A stretch of DNA of 64,000 bases from Bradysia coprophila (taxonomy: Eukaryota > Arthropoda > Insecta > Diptera > Sciaridae). A program made the position numbers and the translations under genes. Of this stretch, positions 1 through 11,318 are shown piece after piece. Numbering within the stretch: the first letter of the stretch is position 1; each line of letters opens with the position of its first letter. The DNA is taken from positions 682,001-746,000 of the forward strand of contig NC_050737.1 of assembly GCF_014529535.1 (NCBI RefSeq), read 5' to 3'. A model generated the notes under the pieces. The model worked only from the letters and a program-made list of their open reading frames with translations, made no database searches and was not told the DNA's origin.

Positions 1-1
1 A

Positions 2-1081
2 TCGATAAGAGTACCTGCACAATTTAACGGTATATTCGGTCATAAACCGACTGGCGGTGTAGTTTCGGTCGATGGCCATTTTCCGAATTCATCAGACGAA
101 TGTTTCGGCAAATATTTAGTTCTCGGTCCCATGAGTAGATATGCAAAAGATCTACCGACTTTAGTTCATATTATGAGCGGTAAAAACGCTTCGAAATTAC
201 GATTGGATGAGCAGCTATATACCAAAGATATTAAGGTAAAAATGAACAGACATTTGATTATAATGAAGAGAGGTTGATGTTGATGTTGATACTTCCAGAT
301 ATATTACATGGAAGATGCTGGATTTTCACTTATGGACATTGCCGTTGAAGACAGCATCAAAATCGCAATGTGGAAAGCAATCCAGCACTTCAAATCAAAT
401 GGATTGCAAACAGCCCCAGTAAGTTATCATCTAGTTATGATGTGCCCAATGAAAAATGAATCATTTTTTCCCAGGCACCAATGAAGAGCCTTCAAGAGTC
501 CATGGAAATTGGTTTGACAAAACTGTTCGACATAACCGATATTCCATCAATATTGGCTCATCCGGATAATCCACAAATAGAAGACAATTTATTTGTTGAG
601 CTGCTCCGATCACTGATCGGCCGATCGAAATACACTTTCGCAGCATTGTTTTTCTGCGTACTGATGCAAACCAACGGTTTCATATCAAAGTCAAAGACTC
701 CGCTTTATGTGGAAAAAGGGGACGAACTGAAAAAACACTTGATCGTACGTACAACAATAAACAATTGTGCAACCTGGTGATTCAACGAATTTTCCTTCTC
801 ATTTTCAGTCATTTCTTGGTGATAATGGTGTTATGTTCTATCCAACATATCCGGTGGCAGCACTGAGGCATGGCGATTCATTCGTTAAGATTGCTGGTGT
901 AATGTATACGATGATCTTCAACATACTTGAATTTCCATCGACTCATGTGCCATTAGGAAAAGACTCGAATGGCCATCCAATTGGCATTCAAGTTGTAGCG
1001 GCTCCATATCAAGATCGTTTATGTTTATGCATTGCTGGTGAATTAGAAGCAGCGTTCGGTGGATGGGTACAGCCATTTTAA
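2..1081 (+). CDS. Amidase-signature enzyme, fatty-acid amide hydrolase 2-like (5' partial)
   Basis: This is the C-terminal 298 residues of an amidase-signature serine hydrolase, which would cleave fatty-acid amides at a membrane. Exons are 2-235, 299-418, 475-744 and 809-1081, all joined in phase 0 by GT/AG introns of 63, 56 and 64 bases. The first complete codon is the Ser of the SIRVPA block; by family knowledge this Ser is the nucleophile, so the cis-Ser and the Lys of the triad lie upstream, outside the window. NGIFGHKPTGGVV follows directly, then YYMEDAG in exon 2 and the C-terminal blocks GIQVVAAPYQDR and FGGWVQPF, which match FAAH2 rather than bacterial GatA. The polyadenylation hexamer AATAAA at 1080-1085 overlaps the stop codon. 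The reading frame is intact throughout. Substrate specificity cannot be told from this part. Confidence 0.92.
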
Positions 1082-2537
1082 TAAATGTGCTTCACTTATT
1101 GCGTTTACAATTCCGGATGAAAAACAGGGACTGAGGATCTGACGGCTTTTTTTATCTTCCATTCAATAGTGCCAATTGATGTGCTTGTTTATGTTATAAA
1201 TGTAAAATCGTTTGATTTGAAAATACAATTTTTGTTATTCTACTACGACTGCCAACAAAATAATGTTTCTACTTCTTAAACGATTACAACATTTTGTCCA
1301 GTTATGTCCATGGCACACCCTAGTTTCCTCGAAAAACTTCGTCACAATACAGTTTCCCAATCAACAAGTAAATGATCAATATTAAACTCATGTCTAATGC
1401 GAAAAGCAACAGGTCTATTGTTGAGAGGTAATTCTAGAATACTACCATGCTCCGAATACAACAGAACTCACTGTCGTATAAAATATCCACAGCCCCGTCC
1501 TGAATTCTGCTTAATTTTGAAATTTCTACTAAGCAAACTATGGGCCTCCACGGACGATAGCGTTCTGTTTACCTACGGAACAGGTACGACGTCTCCTACT
1601 TCAATTGTTCAGAATCTACATCTACAAAACATATCGACACACTTTTCTCTCTTCCTGATATATAAGTCATTGAATAAACTTCGTAGGTTATTTCTAATGT
1701 TTCCCTCAATTAAAAATGAACTTTTGTTTATTCACTCATTGTTATTAACAACATTATTTAAATTATTTGACCCTGGATCAAAACCTACTATTTAAAATTG
1801 ATCGTTCTTACCATTGGTTTGTCTACCGTATAACAGATTACGCCACAGTCGCGGCTAATATACGTTCCGGAAGTACTTGAAATTTATCTACTTCCCTTCT
1901 GTTTCAACCTTCGAAAACCAAAGCTACACAATTTAAGAAGATGTTCACTGGGGCTGGGGGATCTGAGGAATATACATTATAACAACTACATACTAAGCCC
2001 AACGCACTACAAGCAATTTGCAGTGCACTGCGTTGCTATTATTAGCTATTTAGGTAATTTTTTTTCAGAGTTGTTAAATAATTATGTAACGCTAAAATCG
2101 ACGTTTTTCAGAGTTCCCATCACACTTGTGTCATTTCATGTAAACGCGTGGAGGTGTGTGTACACTGTACATTACAAAGGAATATTAGGCACACTTACGG
2201 CGTCAATTCCAAATTTCATTCAAGAATTTTTTCAAAACGAAAGAAGTTGCATTCAAACGGTTAACATACAATTTATCCTATGGATAGTTCCATACGGGCG
2301 AAATGACCAAAAATGGAAAAGTGTTTCAAATTTAAGGTTGGTGTCTTCGACAAAGTCTCAGAGTTTTAGAAGCAGAAAACAGAGGCAAATATGAAAATTG
2401 TCGGGTAGTTGGATGTTACTGTTTTATATGTTATTATCTTTTGTGTTACGTGACATATAATATTGCTTTCTTCGTCTCTAAAAAAACTTTTGATATGTTT
2501 TAACTGGCGCTTTAATCTTAAAACTTACAAAAGAACT
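1082..2537. other. Intergenic DNA, no supported gene
   Basis: This holds the downstream end of the amidase gene and then AT-rich sequence. Open frames at 1397-1795 and 2023-2394 (+) have no recognisable domain, no repeated hallmark and no convincing splice partners. On the minus strand at about 1370-1450 a short stretch reads like protein (RPVAFRIRHEFNIDH) but is interrupted by stops, so an old pseudogene remnant is possible but unsupported. Confidence 0.5.
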
Positions 2538-2927
2538 GATATCAGTCAAAAAACCCTTAAATTGTAAATGTGACGCAAGTTTTATCAACACAAGATGAAC
2601 CCAAAATATTTTAGAAAGAAAATTTTAGACAAAAAATTGCGTCCCAAGTGGCGGATGTTGAGGAAACTACGGTTAGGAAAAGGGTTAAAATACGGAAAAA
2701 TACGTCCTGAAAGATGAAATTTAAACGGAAGACAGCCGAATCATCTGCCACTATGTAACGCATTTTTTTAATACAATTTTCTTTCTAAATTTTTTTGGGT
2801 TCATCTTGTGCTGATAAAACTTTAACGTACAGGCGCAGAATGCATCACACTCAGCGATATCAGTTATATTGTAAGTAAGATAAAGGACTTGCGTCACATT
2901 TACCCTTTAAGGGTTTTTTGACTGATC
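2538..2927. mobile_element. MITE-like element with long imperfect inverted repeats
   Basis: The two ends are inverted copies of each other. AGTCAAAAAACCCTTAAA near 2544 is answered by TTTAAGGGTTTTTTGACT near 2907-2924. Further in, GTAAATGTGACGCAAGT pairs with ACTTGCGTCACATTTAC, and a block around ACAAGATGAACCCAAAA pairs with its complement near 2795. The right arm carries about 50 extra bases at roughly 2825-2880. There is no coding capacity, so this is a non-autonomous element. Target-site duplications are not clear and the superfamily is unknown. Confidence 0.75.
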
Positions 2928-4536
2928 TACTCATATTGTGTTGTGGCTTTCCAACTTTTAACAATTTTAGACCCGTACGAAGTGTGTCTCATGCTTTCAC
3001 TCTTACGTTTGTAACACGTCGAACTGGAATCCCTGAGTGAGAGGAAACCTTCTATGGTGGCCCGGAGATGCCCAATCAGCGAAAAAAACGATGTCCGTTG
3101 GTCGATAACTTGGGTAAAACAAATTCAATTTTCTTTTTTGTTCCCGTTTCGTAATCACAAATGCTGATTCAAGTCTGAAGATAAGCATATTCGGTCGAGT
3201 TGGTACAGAGATAGTGGAAAAGACAACAAAATGGCTTGGATTTTAGAAAAAATATTGTAACTCTGTAAAAATGAGATTCACAAAGGTGTTGTTACGAGGA
3301 AATTGATAGCTTGGCTGAGTCCATATTAGAAACATTGACGACACTTATCAACAATGAACCATTGCGTAACAATCTGAACGGGGAAGAGAGTCAAAAAATG
3401 CCAAAAAAGTCTTTTATGGGCAGACACTAGATGGTTTGTGGTACTACTTAACACTGGCACAGAAAAAACATCAGCGAAAGGATCCGCAAGTAGAAACTAG
3501 ACAACATTAAAAACTAGTAAACAATAATGATCTAGCCCCTAACACTTTTTGTGTTGTTGAGACAGATTGAATGTAATGAACAAACGCGTCTGTCCAATTA
3601 TACATCCAGCCTGCAGCTTCCGGCGTACATTGACTGTTTTTACTATACCTCAAATGTTCCTGTTCTCTCCCTTACAAATACAGATTGTTGTTCTCGATAC
3701 ACCAGTTGGAAATGTTGCACTCATTATTGATTTAAATGCAATTGATCTTAGTTAGGTTCATTGATTGCAGGTGAACAGAGTTGTAACAGAGTTAAATTAT
3801 TGGGTCATATGTTTGTGTTAAATGAAATAAGAAATGGTACAACCTTTTACAATGCTTTTCGATTGTTAGGGTGAGTCGTAGTTCAGCTTTGATTTCTTTT
3901 TTCGGAACACCCAATCCCAGGCTCTACGCAGAATAGTCCAGAGAACCTATTGCAGTAGAAACTTTATTTTTAATATTCGTTTTTGCTATGCCTCCATAGC
4001 GGTTTTTGATTTTCATGGTGATAGAAACTTTTAAGACTTTCATTTTCACCAGGGAGTAATTAGGCACAGCAGTTAATCAGAATATTGTAGCTCTCCCATC
4101 ATGAACAGAACGCTTTTGATGCACACAGGTCGAGTAAGTTCCAACCAAGTTTCATGATTTTGGTTTCATACACTTTTGAGGAACATAACATATTATGTCC
4201 TTTAGACACGAAAGAACGCGTACAAACTTCCTACGGGCCTGTTTTATCATTTGAATTTTATTTGCATCAAACTAAATGCAGTCACTGACAATCAATTATA
4301 TTCACCAACCATAACCAGTAATAACTTTGAATCAAGAGTAACAACGGAAGCACTTAAAGTATTATCAATTCAATGAAGAACCACTGTGTTGCTGATAATC
4401 GTACTCCAGTTTTGATGTACAAAAATTAATCCCATTGAATGGCATCATTCGTTCAGTTGCAGTGGTTCAGATCGTTTGTTCTCAGTTTTGTATCCTCAAT
4501 TAACGTCGGTATTGCTTCACAAATTTATTAGACAAA
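2928..4536. other. Intergenic DNA upstream of the lectin gene
   Basis: No supported gene. Arthropod initiator-like TCAGTT motifs lie at 4453 and 4482, 84 and 55 bases before the lectin start codon, and may mark its transcription start. The rest looks like unstructured AT-rich DNA. Confidence 0.45.
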
Positions 4537-5880
4537 ATGAATTTCCAATTATGCGTTTTGTCCATTGCATTCACAATGTGTTCAGCAAATCGAAGTGAAT
4601 CTTTCCTCGAATTTTCGTACTACAATAAAAGCATCCAAATACAGTTGGTGTTGCCGGTATTGAACGGCACAATATTCAATCACAGTACAGACTCGAAGTT
4701 CGAAAGTACAACTCCAATACTCGAAAGCATTACTGCAATCAGCACAACTGACCCACCTCACAACACATTTGTGTTCAACGGAACTCAATATCTGTTCCAC
4801 ACTGAATACAAAGTACAAGCAACAAATTCTGCTGCTATGCTCCTCTATAATATTGATTAAAATGGTGGGCAATTTTTTCTTTGTTGTAGGAGAACTGGCT
4901 CGATGCAAGTAGATATTGTTGGAATAAGGGGATGAGATTGGTTGCGATTTACTCAGCGGAAGAGAATGCTTGGATAGCGAAAACAATTAAAGAGCTCGGT
5001 AGATATTGAAATCAAAAGAAACGGGTTTCACATCAGAAATTGATCGATGATATGCATTTGATTAAGGTTACGGAAAAGACGATTTTTGGACTGGAGGCAA
5101 GTATTGGCCGCAACGACAATTCAAATGGAACGATGCGAATGAAATTGAATTCGTAAATTGGGCTGATGGTGAACCAGCCAAAGGCAACCTGACCTTACCC
5201 AATAACGTCCATTTTATATTACTAAAAGCGGCAGCAGATTTCAAATGGACCAATGAATGGTTCAAGTATGATCGAAACTATTTCATTTGCAAGGAAATCG
5301 TACAAGCAAATACTGATCCTTTACCGCACAGCACTTTTATGTTCACCGGAAAAAAGTTTCACTTCAACACAACATTCAAAGTAAATCGCATCGCATTATA
5401 TACAATTATGAACTAACAGAACTGACACAAATTATTCAAATTAACCGACAATTTACGTTGCAGATGAGTGCTTTTGCCGGCTTTTCATATTGCTATGACA
5501 AGCGTATGACGTTGCTTTCAATTGTCTCAAAGGAAGAGGACAATTGGATTGTGAGCAAAATTAAACAACTTGGTAGAAGCTCCAGGAACAAAGTTTCCCA
5601 TTATAAAAATTCATTGAATTGATTTTCGTTTATTACAATAGGATGTGGAAGTGACGATTTCTGGACAGGAGGTGTTTTTAATCAATTTAATGGCGCATTT
5701 GGTTGGAATGCCATTAACGACAAAGTTACATTCACGAATTGGGCCGATGATCAACCAAGAAAGGTTGATGTTCGTTTTGCGCATTGTGCTGTACTTGAAG
5801 CGTCAACGGAATTCAAGTGGAGCATTAGATTGTGTCAACTTAATTACAACTATGTGATTTGCAAAGAGAAGTTTCCTTAA
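4537..5880 (+). CDS. Secreted protein with two C-type lectin domains
   Basis: Five exons (4537-4812, 4890-4998, 5067-5380, 5464-5572, 5642-5880) join in frame to a 348-aa protein. The N-terminus is a signal peptide (MNFQLCVLSIAFTMCSA), followed by a Ser/Thr-rich linker and two C-type lectin folds at about residues 75-215 and 215-348. The domains show NWLDASRYC, DDFWTGG and FVNWADGEP in the first, and FSYC, DDFWTGG and FTNWADDQP in the second. Both copies have a phase-0 intron in the FK/YK region and a phase-1 intron after K-x-L-G, so the gene arose by duplication of an exon module. The second domain keeps all four Cys (YCY, HCA, LCQ, VIC); the first keeps only the outer pair. Neither has a textbook EPN or QPD sugar motif, so Ca-dependent binding is doubtful. 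The acceptor before 5067 has a weak pyrimidine tract. A role in recognition or immunity would be inference from the family. Confidence 0.88.
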
Positions 5881-6357
5881 CAACGTCTTTGGTGATTATT
5901 ACATGGAGAGACATTTCGGCTCAGTGAAACCCTCAGTAGGGCAGTGCCACAATGTGAGAACATACAAGGTTTGCGCTTCATAAATTCAAACTTTCAATTA
6001 ATTCAATTTACCTGATCGCTTGATCGATTTAAATTAGTTAAATTTATTCCGCGTCATTTCTAATTAATTGATTTTAAAAAAAACTTTCAAAATGCCGAAA
6101 CCGGTTACCTTACCTAATACACTATAAAAACAAAACAAGCCAATTTAATTTTTCAGTTTGGAAACAAAAATATAACTTTACATGCTTTTGCATTCTCTAG
6201 GGTCGAAAGTTGCCTATTACATCACTAGGGATGAAAAGTAAAATGACTCAAAGCTCAAAAGCATGTTTAGGTTCTTTACATAACTCATGATAAAAATAAA
6301 AAGTGTTCATGTGATTATTGACATCGGCTGCGTCTCGGACCAACAATAGTATGTTAG
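5881..6357. other. Lectin 3' flank, nothing recognised
   Basis: AT-rich sequence after the lectin stop codon. It contains one isolated AP-1 consensus (TGACTCA, 6244-6250) and no supported gene or repeat. Confidence 0.4.
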
Positions 6358-6463
6358 GTCACTGTTTGTAGATATTTGTTTAGGCAATGGTAAGGTTTGC
6401 GGAACGAGCCGAAGGCGAGTGCAGTAATCACAAATGCCTAAACAAGCATTTACAAGCAGTGAC
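6358..6463. repeat. Foldback element 1 of a cluster
   Basis: A 29-base imperfect inverted repeat (6358-6386 against 6435-6463; ends GTCACTG...CAGTGAC and GTTTAGGCA...TGCCTAAAC) encloses a loop with GGAACGAGCCGAAGGCGAG. It is probably a non-autonomous transposon or half of one. It abuts the next foldback. Confidence 0.7.
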
Positions 6464-6483
6464 GTAATAGTATATTACTTCCG

Positions 6484-6578
6484 AGGTTCCAAGTTGTGTA
6501 TTTGATAAGTGGGGTGTTACAGCCCGACCAGAAGGGGAGGGCTGTATTCCCCACTTGTCAAATAACAACTTGGAACCT
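6484..6578. repeat. Foldback element 2 of a cluster, near-perfect hairpin
   Basis: The arms begin AGGTTCCAAGTTGT and end ACAACTTGGAACCT. They continue through TTTGATAAGTGGGG / CCCCACTTGTCAAA and ACAGCCC / GGGCTGT to a loop of about 11 bases at 6527-6537. The 95-bp unit would fold into one long stem. There is no coding potential. Confidence 0.8.
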
Positions 6579-6662
6579 AGTAAGTACAATGCTTCACGTG
6601 ATTAGGCAATGTAAATGAAAATGAAGCATGCCGTAACACGTAAAACATTTTACAAGTTTGTG

Positions 6663-6712
6663 GACGGTAAGTGCATTTTCACTGTCATAAGCAGTGATGT
6701 AAAGTGCACTTT
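6663..6712. repeat. Short imperfect inverted repeat
   Basis: ACGGTAAGTGCA is answered by TGCACTTTACCGT, with inner CACTG / CAGTG matches. It is the third foldback in a row and probably the remains of a related element. Confidence 0.5.
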
Positions 6713-7461
6713 ACCGTGCATAAGCATGTAAATAACCAATAAACAAAGCGAAAAATGTATACAAAATCAAAATGCTGTTTAGCCACCCTATCTTACATTT
6801 CGAAAGCAGCGTCGCCATTGTGACCGCCGAGCAAACTAAATTTAAATGTGTGAACTCCAACAGTCATTTTTTGTTTTCTTATGTCGAATGGATGATTTTG
6901 CATTTTACTTCCCTTTACACGAGAGGTTATCTGAAATATTAATGGAAGTCATGATGAATTTTTGGTTAATTCTTCGAGCGGGTGAATATTGATTAAGACA
7001 ATATTAATTGAAATTTAAGTTCTGCTTTGTGGTGTAAATGTTTGGCCGAATTTTCATTTACTTATTTTTAATTGTTTCACATTGCTGCACACATGGAGAG
7101 GAGATAAATATTAGCTAAAAAGCTTAATGCAATAATGTTACTCAAAACACAGTCAAATAGTATGTAAAGGTGTTTGTCGTGTTTATGGACTATACATAGC
7201 ACACACATCTACTGCACGAACGAATCATTTGTATTTATTCCACTCAACCAGTCTATTCGTCTTTATGTATCAGACTATTACTCGTATAAAATGTAAACCA
7301 TCGTTTCAAAGCTCTTAATTTTCCAAGTCTCACACTTCTTCGGTAACAAAGTGTTACAGAGATGGCAGCACACACATTCAATTAACTAAACACAGCGAAT
7401 TTTTATTAGTCAAGTGAATTCATGAACACTTTTGTTATAAAATTTTGAACACCAGACAGGT
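6713..7461. other. Intergenic DNA, no supported gene
   Basis: AT-rich sequence between the foldback cluster and the 3' end of the minus-strand membrane-protein gene. I see no coding signal in either strand. Confidence 0.4.
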
Positions 7462-8260
7462 TTATTTTGCGCTATACCAGAAATACCTTTCTATGCTCAT
7501 CAAATTTTTGCACATTCTTTTTACATTCCTTCCCATCAATGTTATTATTTCCGAACCTTTCAGCTCAGATTTGACTGTTGATGGTAAAATCCAATCATAA
7601 CGGAAATGCTTCAGTACCATTATACAAAACAAAATTGTTAACAATACAACGAAAATACGTTCAACTGATGTCATCTTTGATAGTACATTCACATTGTTTC
7701 GATGCAAATCCTCGCGGGCCGGGATTTCTGACGGTATGGCTGATAATAGATCGAGAAGGTTGTCGGTTTTGTCGTCGATGAGTTGCACTAAGTTTGAATC
7801 GGTTGCAGTTTTTAAAAGGTTATGGAATTTTGAAAGGTTTGCAGGCTGATCATGGTCAAGAAGACATCGGAATTGGTTTTCATTGTCGTCATCACTTTTG
7901 ATGATATGGTCGAGAAATTGAACTTTTTTTGCCTGTTTATCGGGTATCTTTGTCCTGATCTATAATTTTGATTTGAATTAAGATAATCAGGTCGATCAAT
8001 GTGACCAACTACCAACTTACAATGCCTTTGAAATGATCCATATTGTGAGAGACTGCCTCAGATCGTGTTTCGCGGATTGAAGTAGATAGTACGTCATTCA
8101 AGCTTTTTGCTTCGTACAGCGACGTTTTTTTAAATATGCCATGGCCGTTTGTACCTTTACTTGAAGAAGTAGAGTTTCGAATTGGACGTGGAGAATTTGA
8201 TTTTAAGATCGAACGATTCGTTTCGTTATCTTGCGATTTAAAGTTGGGTTTTTTATCCAT
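7462..8260 (-). CDS. Unrecognised single-pass membrane protein, spliced
   Basis: Two exons on the minus strand, 8260-8021 and 7959-7462, are joined by a 61-base intron with a consensus donor (ATT|GTAAGT) and acceptor (ATTATAG|ATC), phase 0. Starting at ATG 8258-8260 the product is 245 aa. The first third is basic and Ser/Asn-rich (NRSILKSNSPRPIRNSTSSS). The middle is acidic and polar. One hydrophobic segment near the C-terminus (RIFVVLLTILFCIMVLKHF) is followed by about 45 mostly basic residues. No domain is recognised. The orientation suggests a tail-anchored or type II protein, which is inference. The frame stays open upstream to 8320, where an acceptor-like site (CACATAG|CAG) could join to an ATG at 8434-8436 (MEAKKKQQ) through a 92-base intron with a weak donor, adding 28 residues. 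The intact frame across the splice supports a real gene. Confidence 0.72.
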
Positions 8261-8499
8261 GACGAAATTCTGTTTTTCGTAAACAATTTGGCACTTCAAA
8301 AATTTAGACAGTTGAGACTGCTATGTGATTAGAAACATCGAAACATTCATAAAAAATCGACATTAGAAAACGGTTTAATTTGAGATTGCTAGTGTAACTG
8401 TCTAACATTGACCTGTTGTTTCTTTTTGGCTTCCATAATGATAGCTGACTCTAATCATACATATAAGGGCAGCATTTGAATGTTGTTTTTATCAGCACC

Positions 8500-8509
8500 G
8501 TATATATAC
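8500..8509 (-). promoter_or_regulatory. Possible TATA box of the membrane-protein gene
   Basis: GTATATATAC lies about 65 bases upstream (minus strand) of the alternative start ATG at 8434-8436. That would place a transcription start near 8470. It is one AT-rich motif in an AT-rich genome, so support is weak. Confidence 0.3.
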
Positions 8510-10630
8510 TGCTTTACTGTGTCTATTATAAAGTTAGTTTAATTTCATTGCTGCTTCGGCCGGGTCATTTAGATCATTCTAAATGTTATTAGTCAACAGA
8601 GATCTATGAAAATATGCGTCATACCGTGAGCAATGCGTACTGACAATATTCAAATAATGAATAAGTTAACTGAGGGGACAAAAATAGGAAATACCAACAG
8701 TTAACAAACAATATGTTTCTGTTGCCGCTTCCGCAATTAGAACGAACGTCTTTAGCATTAATTAGGAACCATTACATTTGGGAATTTACAGGCAATTTAG
8801 AGTTCCTTGGCTTTCGGTACATCACTTGATAGTTCTTTGGTAAACCAGTGGTGTGAAAATCCACTGAAATTTCAATGGTGTGAGTACAAACCTGTCTATA
8901 AAACTTAACCGAAGTGAAAAATTTTAAAATGAGATTCAACAGCCATCCTTAACTTCCGTTGACTTTAATTTGGTGCCAAAGTATTCCAAGCAGCGTCAGA
9001 TTTTCATTCGTACACACTGCCAGTAAAGGACGAAACAGAAAAGGTGTCGATTTTCAAAATTCCGTGCGTGTAAGAACAATTGCTAGTACATTGTTGATGA
9101 GCCAGTTATCAGTTCGATTCCAGTAACAGTATATCGGAGATAAACTTATCGCAAAATTTTCGAAACAAATTTTGATGACGAAAATTGAGCTGTGATTTCA
9201 TGATCTCTACTTATCGAATCTTCTACTTCTTATTTGATATAGGTTTTGTCAACAGAGCAATAGAAAATCGTTAAATTCGTTTGGGTTCAACATACACTTT
9301 GATATAGGCCAGACATCGTTTATTTTTGTTGTCACTGTCATGAGGAGATCAAATAGCAGAATTCGAAGGATTACATTTTTGAAGAAGCTCTTTTTGAATA
9401 GATGATTGACGCTCAACGCATTTCAATTCGATCATTTTACATAATTTTTAACGAAATAAAACAATTTTTTTAACGAAGTGGAACATGTCTTTCCTATTCA
9501 CTTGGAAGTAGCCTGCATTGATACATAAAATAGACCACAGTACAGTCTCTAAAATAACAACAAAAAATGAATTCTATTTGTCCGTCCACAGTGATAAGAT
9601 ATCAAAGTAAAAATAACATCATGGCAGAAAATTAATGAACTGGAAAACATTTCATTTTAATAATTTTTTTTTTCTTCGTCAAAGCTTGTATATGTAACGA
9701 AAAAACCTATGTTTACTTACACTCTCTCTTTCCACAATAAATGCTTCTGTGTATACGTATTTTGCGTTCGTTCGATACGAAGAGATGAAATAATTTCATG
9801 TTTACGCAATCAACTTGAACTGATAAGACAAAATTATTTTCTGGAAACATCAACTCAATTCTGAGAATTGTTACGCTTTAAGTGTGTGGTATGATTCCAT
9901 CCACCCAGTCAGCCAATAAAATTTTCTTCGAATGTGTTTTATGTTTTGTGCGAAATGTTATCTCTATGTCAGCGGAATGCTAATGGGCTGTTAGCATATT
10001 ATCATTTTTAAACGCCAGTCGAGGAAAAGATATTCTTTGACATTAACTTGAACTTACACAACAGAATCAAATGTCAACGAAAGATTTAAAAGGATAAATC
10101 AATTAAACGTAGCCATCTGGCCTTGTAATGGACAATTTGCAAATTTGAATTCCCAATTGCTCAATTGAATCTTTAGACTGTCCTGATCCTGTTTTGTGTA
10201 GCAACTTTTTTCTGTTGTCGCGCTTTCTCTATAGAGTCATAGAAGTAAACGTATACCACATGACAATTCCATAGTTGAATAATTTCATCAATAAGCAGTG
10301 GGGCTTATAAAGACGTTACAATAAATACCAGAATAAATTCGAAGGATATTCGAATGGATGAGCTACAAAGAAACTGATTGATAAATAAACGAACTGATCT
10401 TGTAACTACTAGTTCCGGAACTAAATTTGACGAGTCATTTACGAGTTATTTCATATTGATTGGACTTATTTTCACCGTTTTGGCTCAGTTATGATTTTTG
10501 GTTTCAATCAGTCGAAACAAAATGAATGATTTTTTTATTTTCATAATAATAGTATATATAACAAACATTTCAAATCAATTATACCTCATTCGATATAATA
10601 TAAAAGATTTCTTCCAATTTCACCGTGCTG
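8510..10630. other. Intergenic DNA, no supported gene
   Basis: AT-rich and full of stops in all frames. I see no repeat structure or domain-like translation worth naming. Confidence 0.4.
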
Positions 10631-11318
10631 TCAAAGCCCCATCACTCTTGCAGCGTTTGTTCTTTGGATTGCAATGCTCAACCGTTGTTTCAAATATTGT
10701 TTTGACCTTTTTTCTCCTGTAGTTGCGTGAATGAGTTTTCCCAATTTATCGATGAATTTGACAGCTTCCTCACACCATGGACCTAACGTATCGCAAGCAA
10801 AGCGCAGAAAGATGTAATTGTCTGCTATTATTTTCTTGTAATCGTTTGATTTTTCGGTCGCTGCACGGCTTGCTAAACTGCCTGTTCTTAACACATTGAA
10901 ATTAATTGCGGCTTGCCAACTTCCGCCACCCTGGACTTTACTTAAATAGTCGAGGAATGCCTCCAAATAAATTTCTAAAAATTCAAAACTGAATTCTAGA
11001 TTTTTAGAAATTTATTTGGAGGTTTTCCACGACTATTTAAGTAAAGTCCAGGATGTTGAAAGTTGACAAGCCGCAATTATTTTGAATGTGTTTTAACGAA
11101 GAAGAATGAACATATGATGGAGCCAGTGTGCCACGAATCATTGCGTCCCATACGAGCATTTTCCCGTTACTCCATGGGATTAAAGTAACTCCGTCCGACC
11201 TTTTTCTACTATCTCTAAAAAGTGGTGGTTCTAATTTCGAAGGAAAGTTAGCAGACTGAAGACCTCTGTGTGTGTAGGATGTTGTTGAAATCGCTATGAC
11301 GGGGAAGGCGACCAGCAC
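10631..11318 (-). pseudogene. Broken retroelement-type coding fragment
   Basis: Two minus-strand segments read like successive parts of the C-terminal domain of a common invertebrate retroelement protein. The upstream one (about 11318-11100) contains RSDGVTLIPWSNGKMLVWDA followed by TLAPSY. The downstream one (10966-10631) contains DYKKIIADNYIF, LGPWCEEAVKFIDKLG, ATTGEKRS and QRLSIAIQRTNAARVMG. The order matches intact relatives as I recall them, but the two are separated by an inverted duplication, there is no upstream polymerase domain and no plausible start. I see a dead 3' fragment. Family assignment below the level of retroelement is not possible from this piece. Confidence 0.65.
10890..11092. 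repeat. Inverted duplication inside the retroelement fragment
   Basis: Two 92-base arms (10890-10981 and 11001-11092) are inverted copies around a 19-base centre. The inner 22 bases next to the centre are identical (CTCCAAATAAATTTCTAAAA / TTTTAGAAATTTATTTGGAG), and TTAAGTAAAGTCCAG recurs further out. The arms differ at scattered sites, so the duplication is not recent. Confidence 0.85.

Noticed and set aside
1397..1795. 132-codon open frame (+) in the first intergenic region
   Set aside because: No domain, no good initiation context and no splice partners; the composition looks like chance.
2023..2394. 123-codon open frame (+)
   Set aside because: No recognisable family; it ends just before a MITE and does not continue by splicing.
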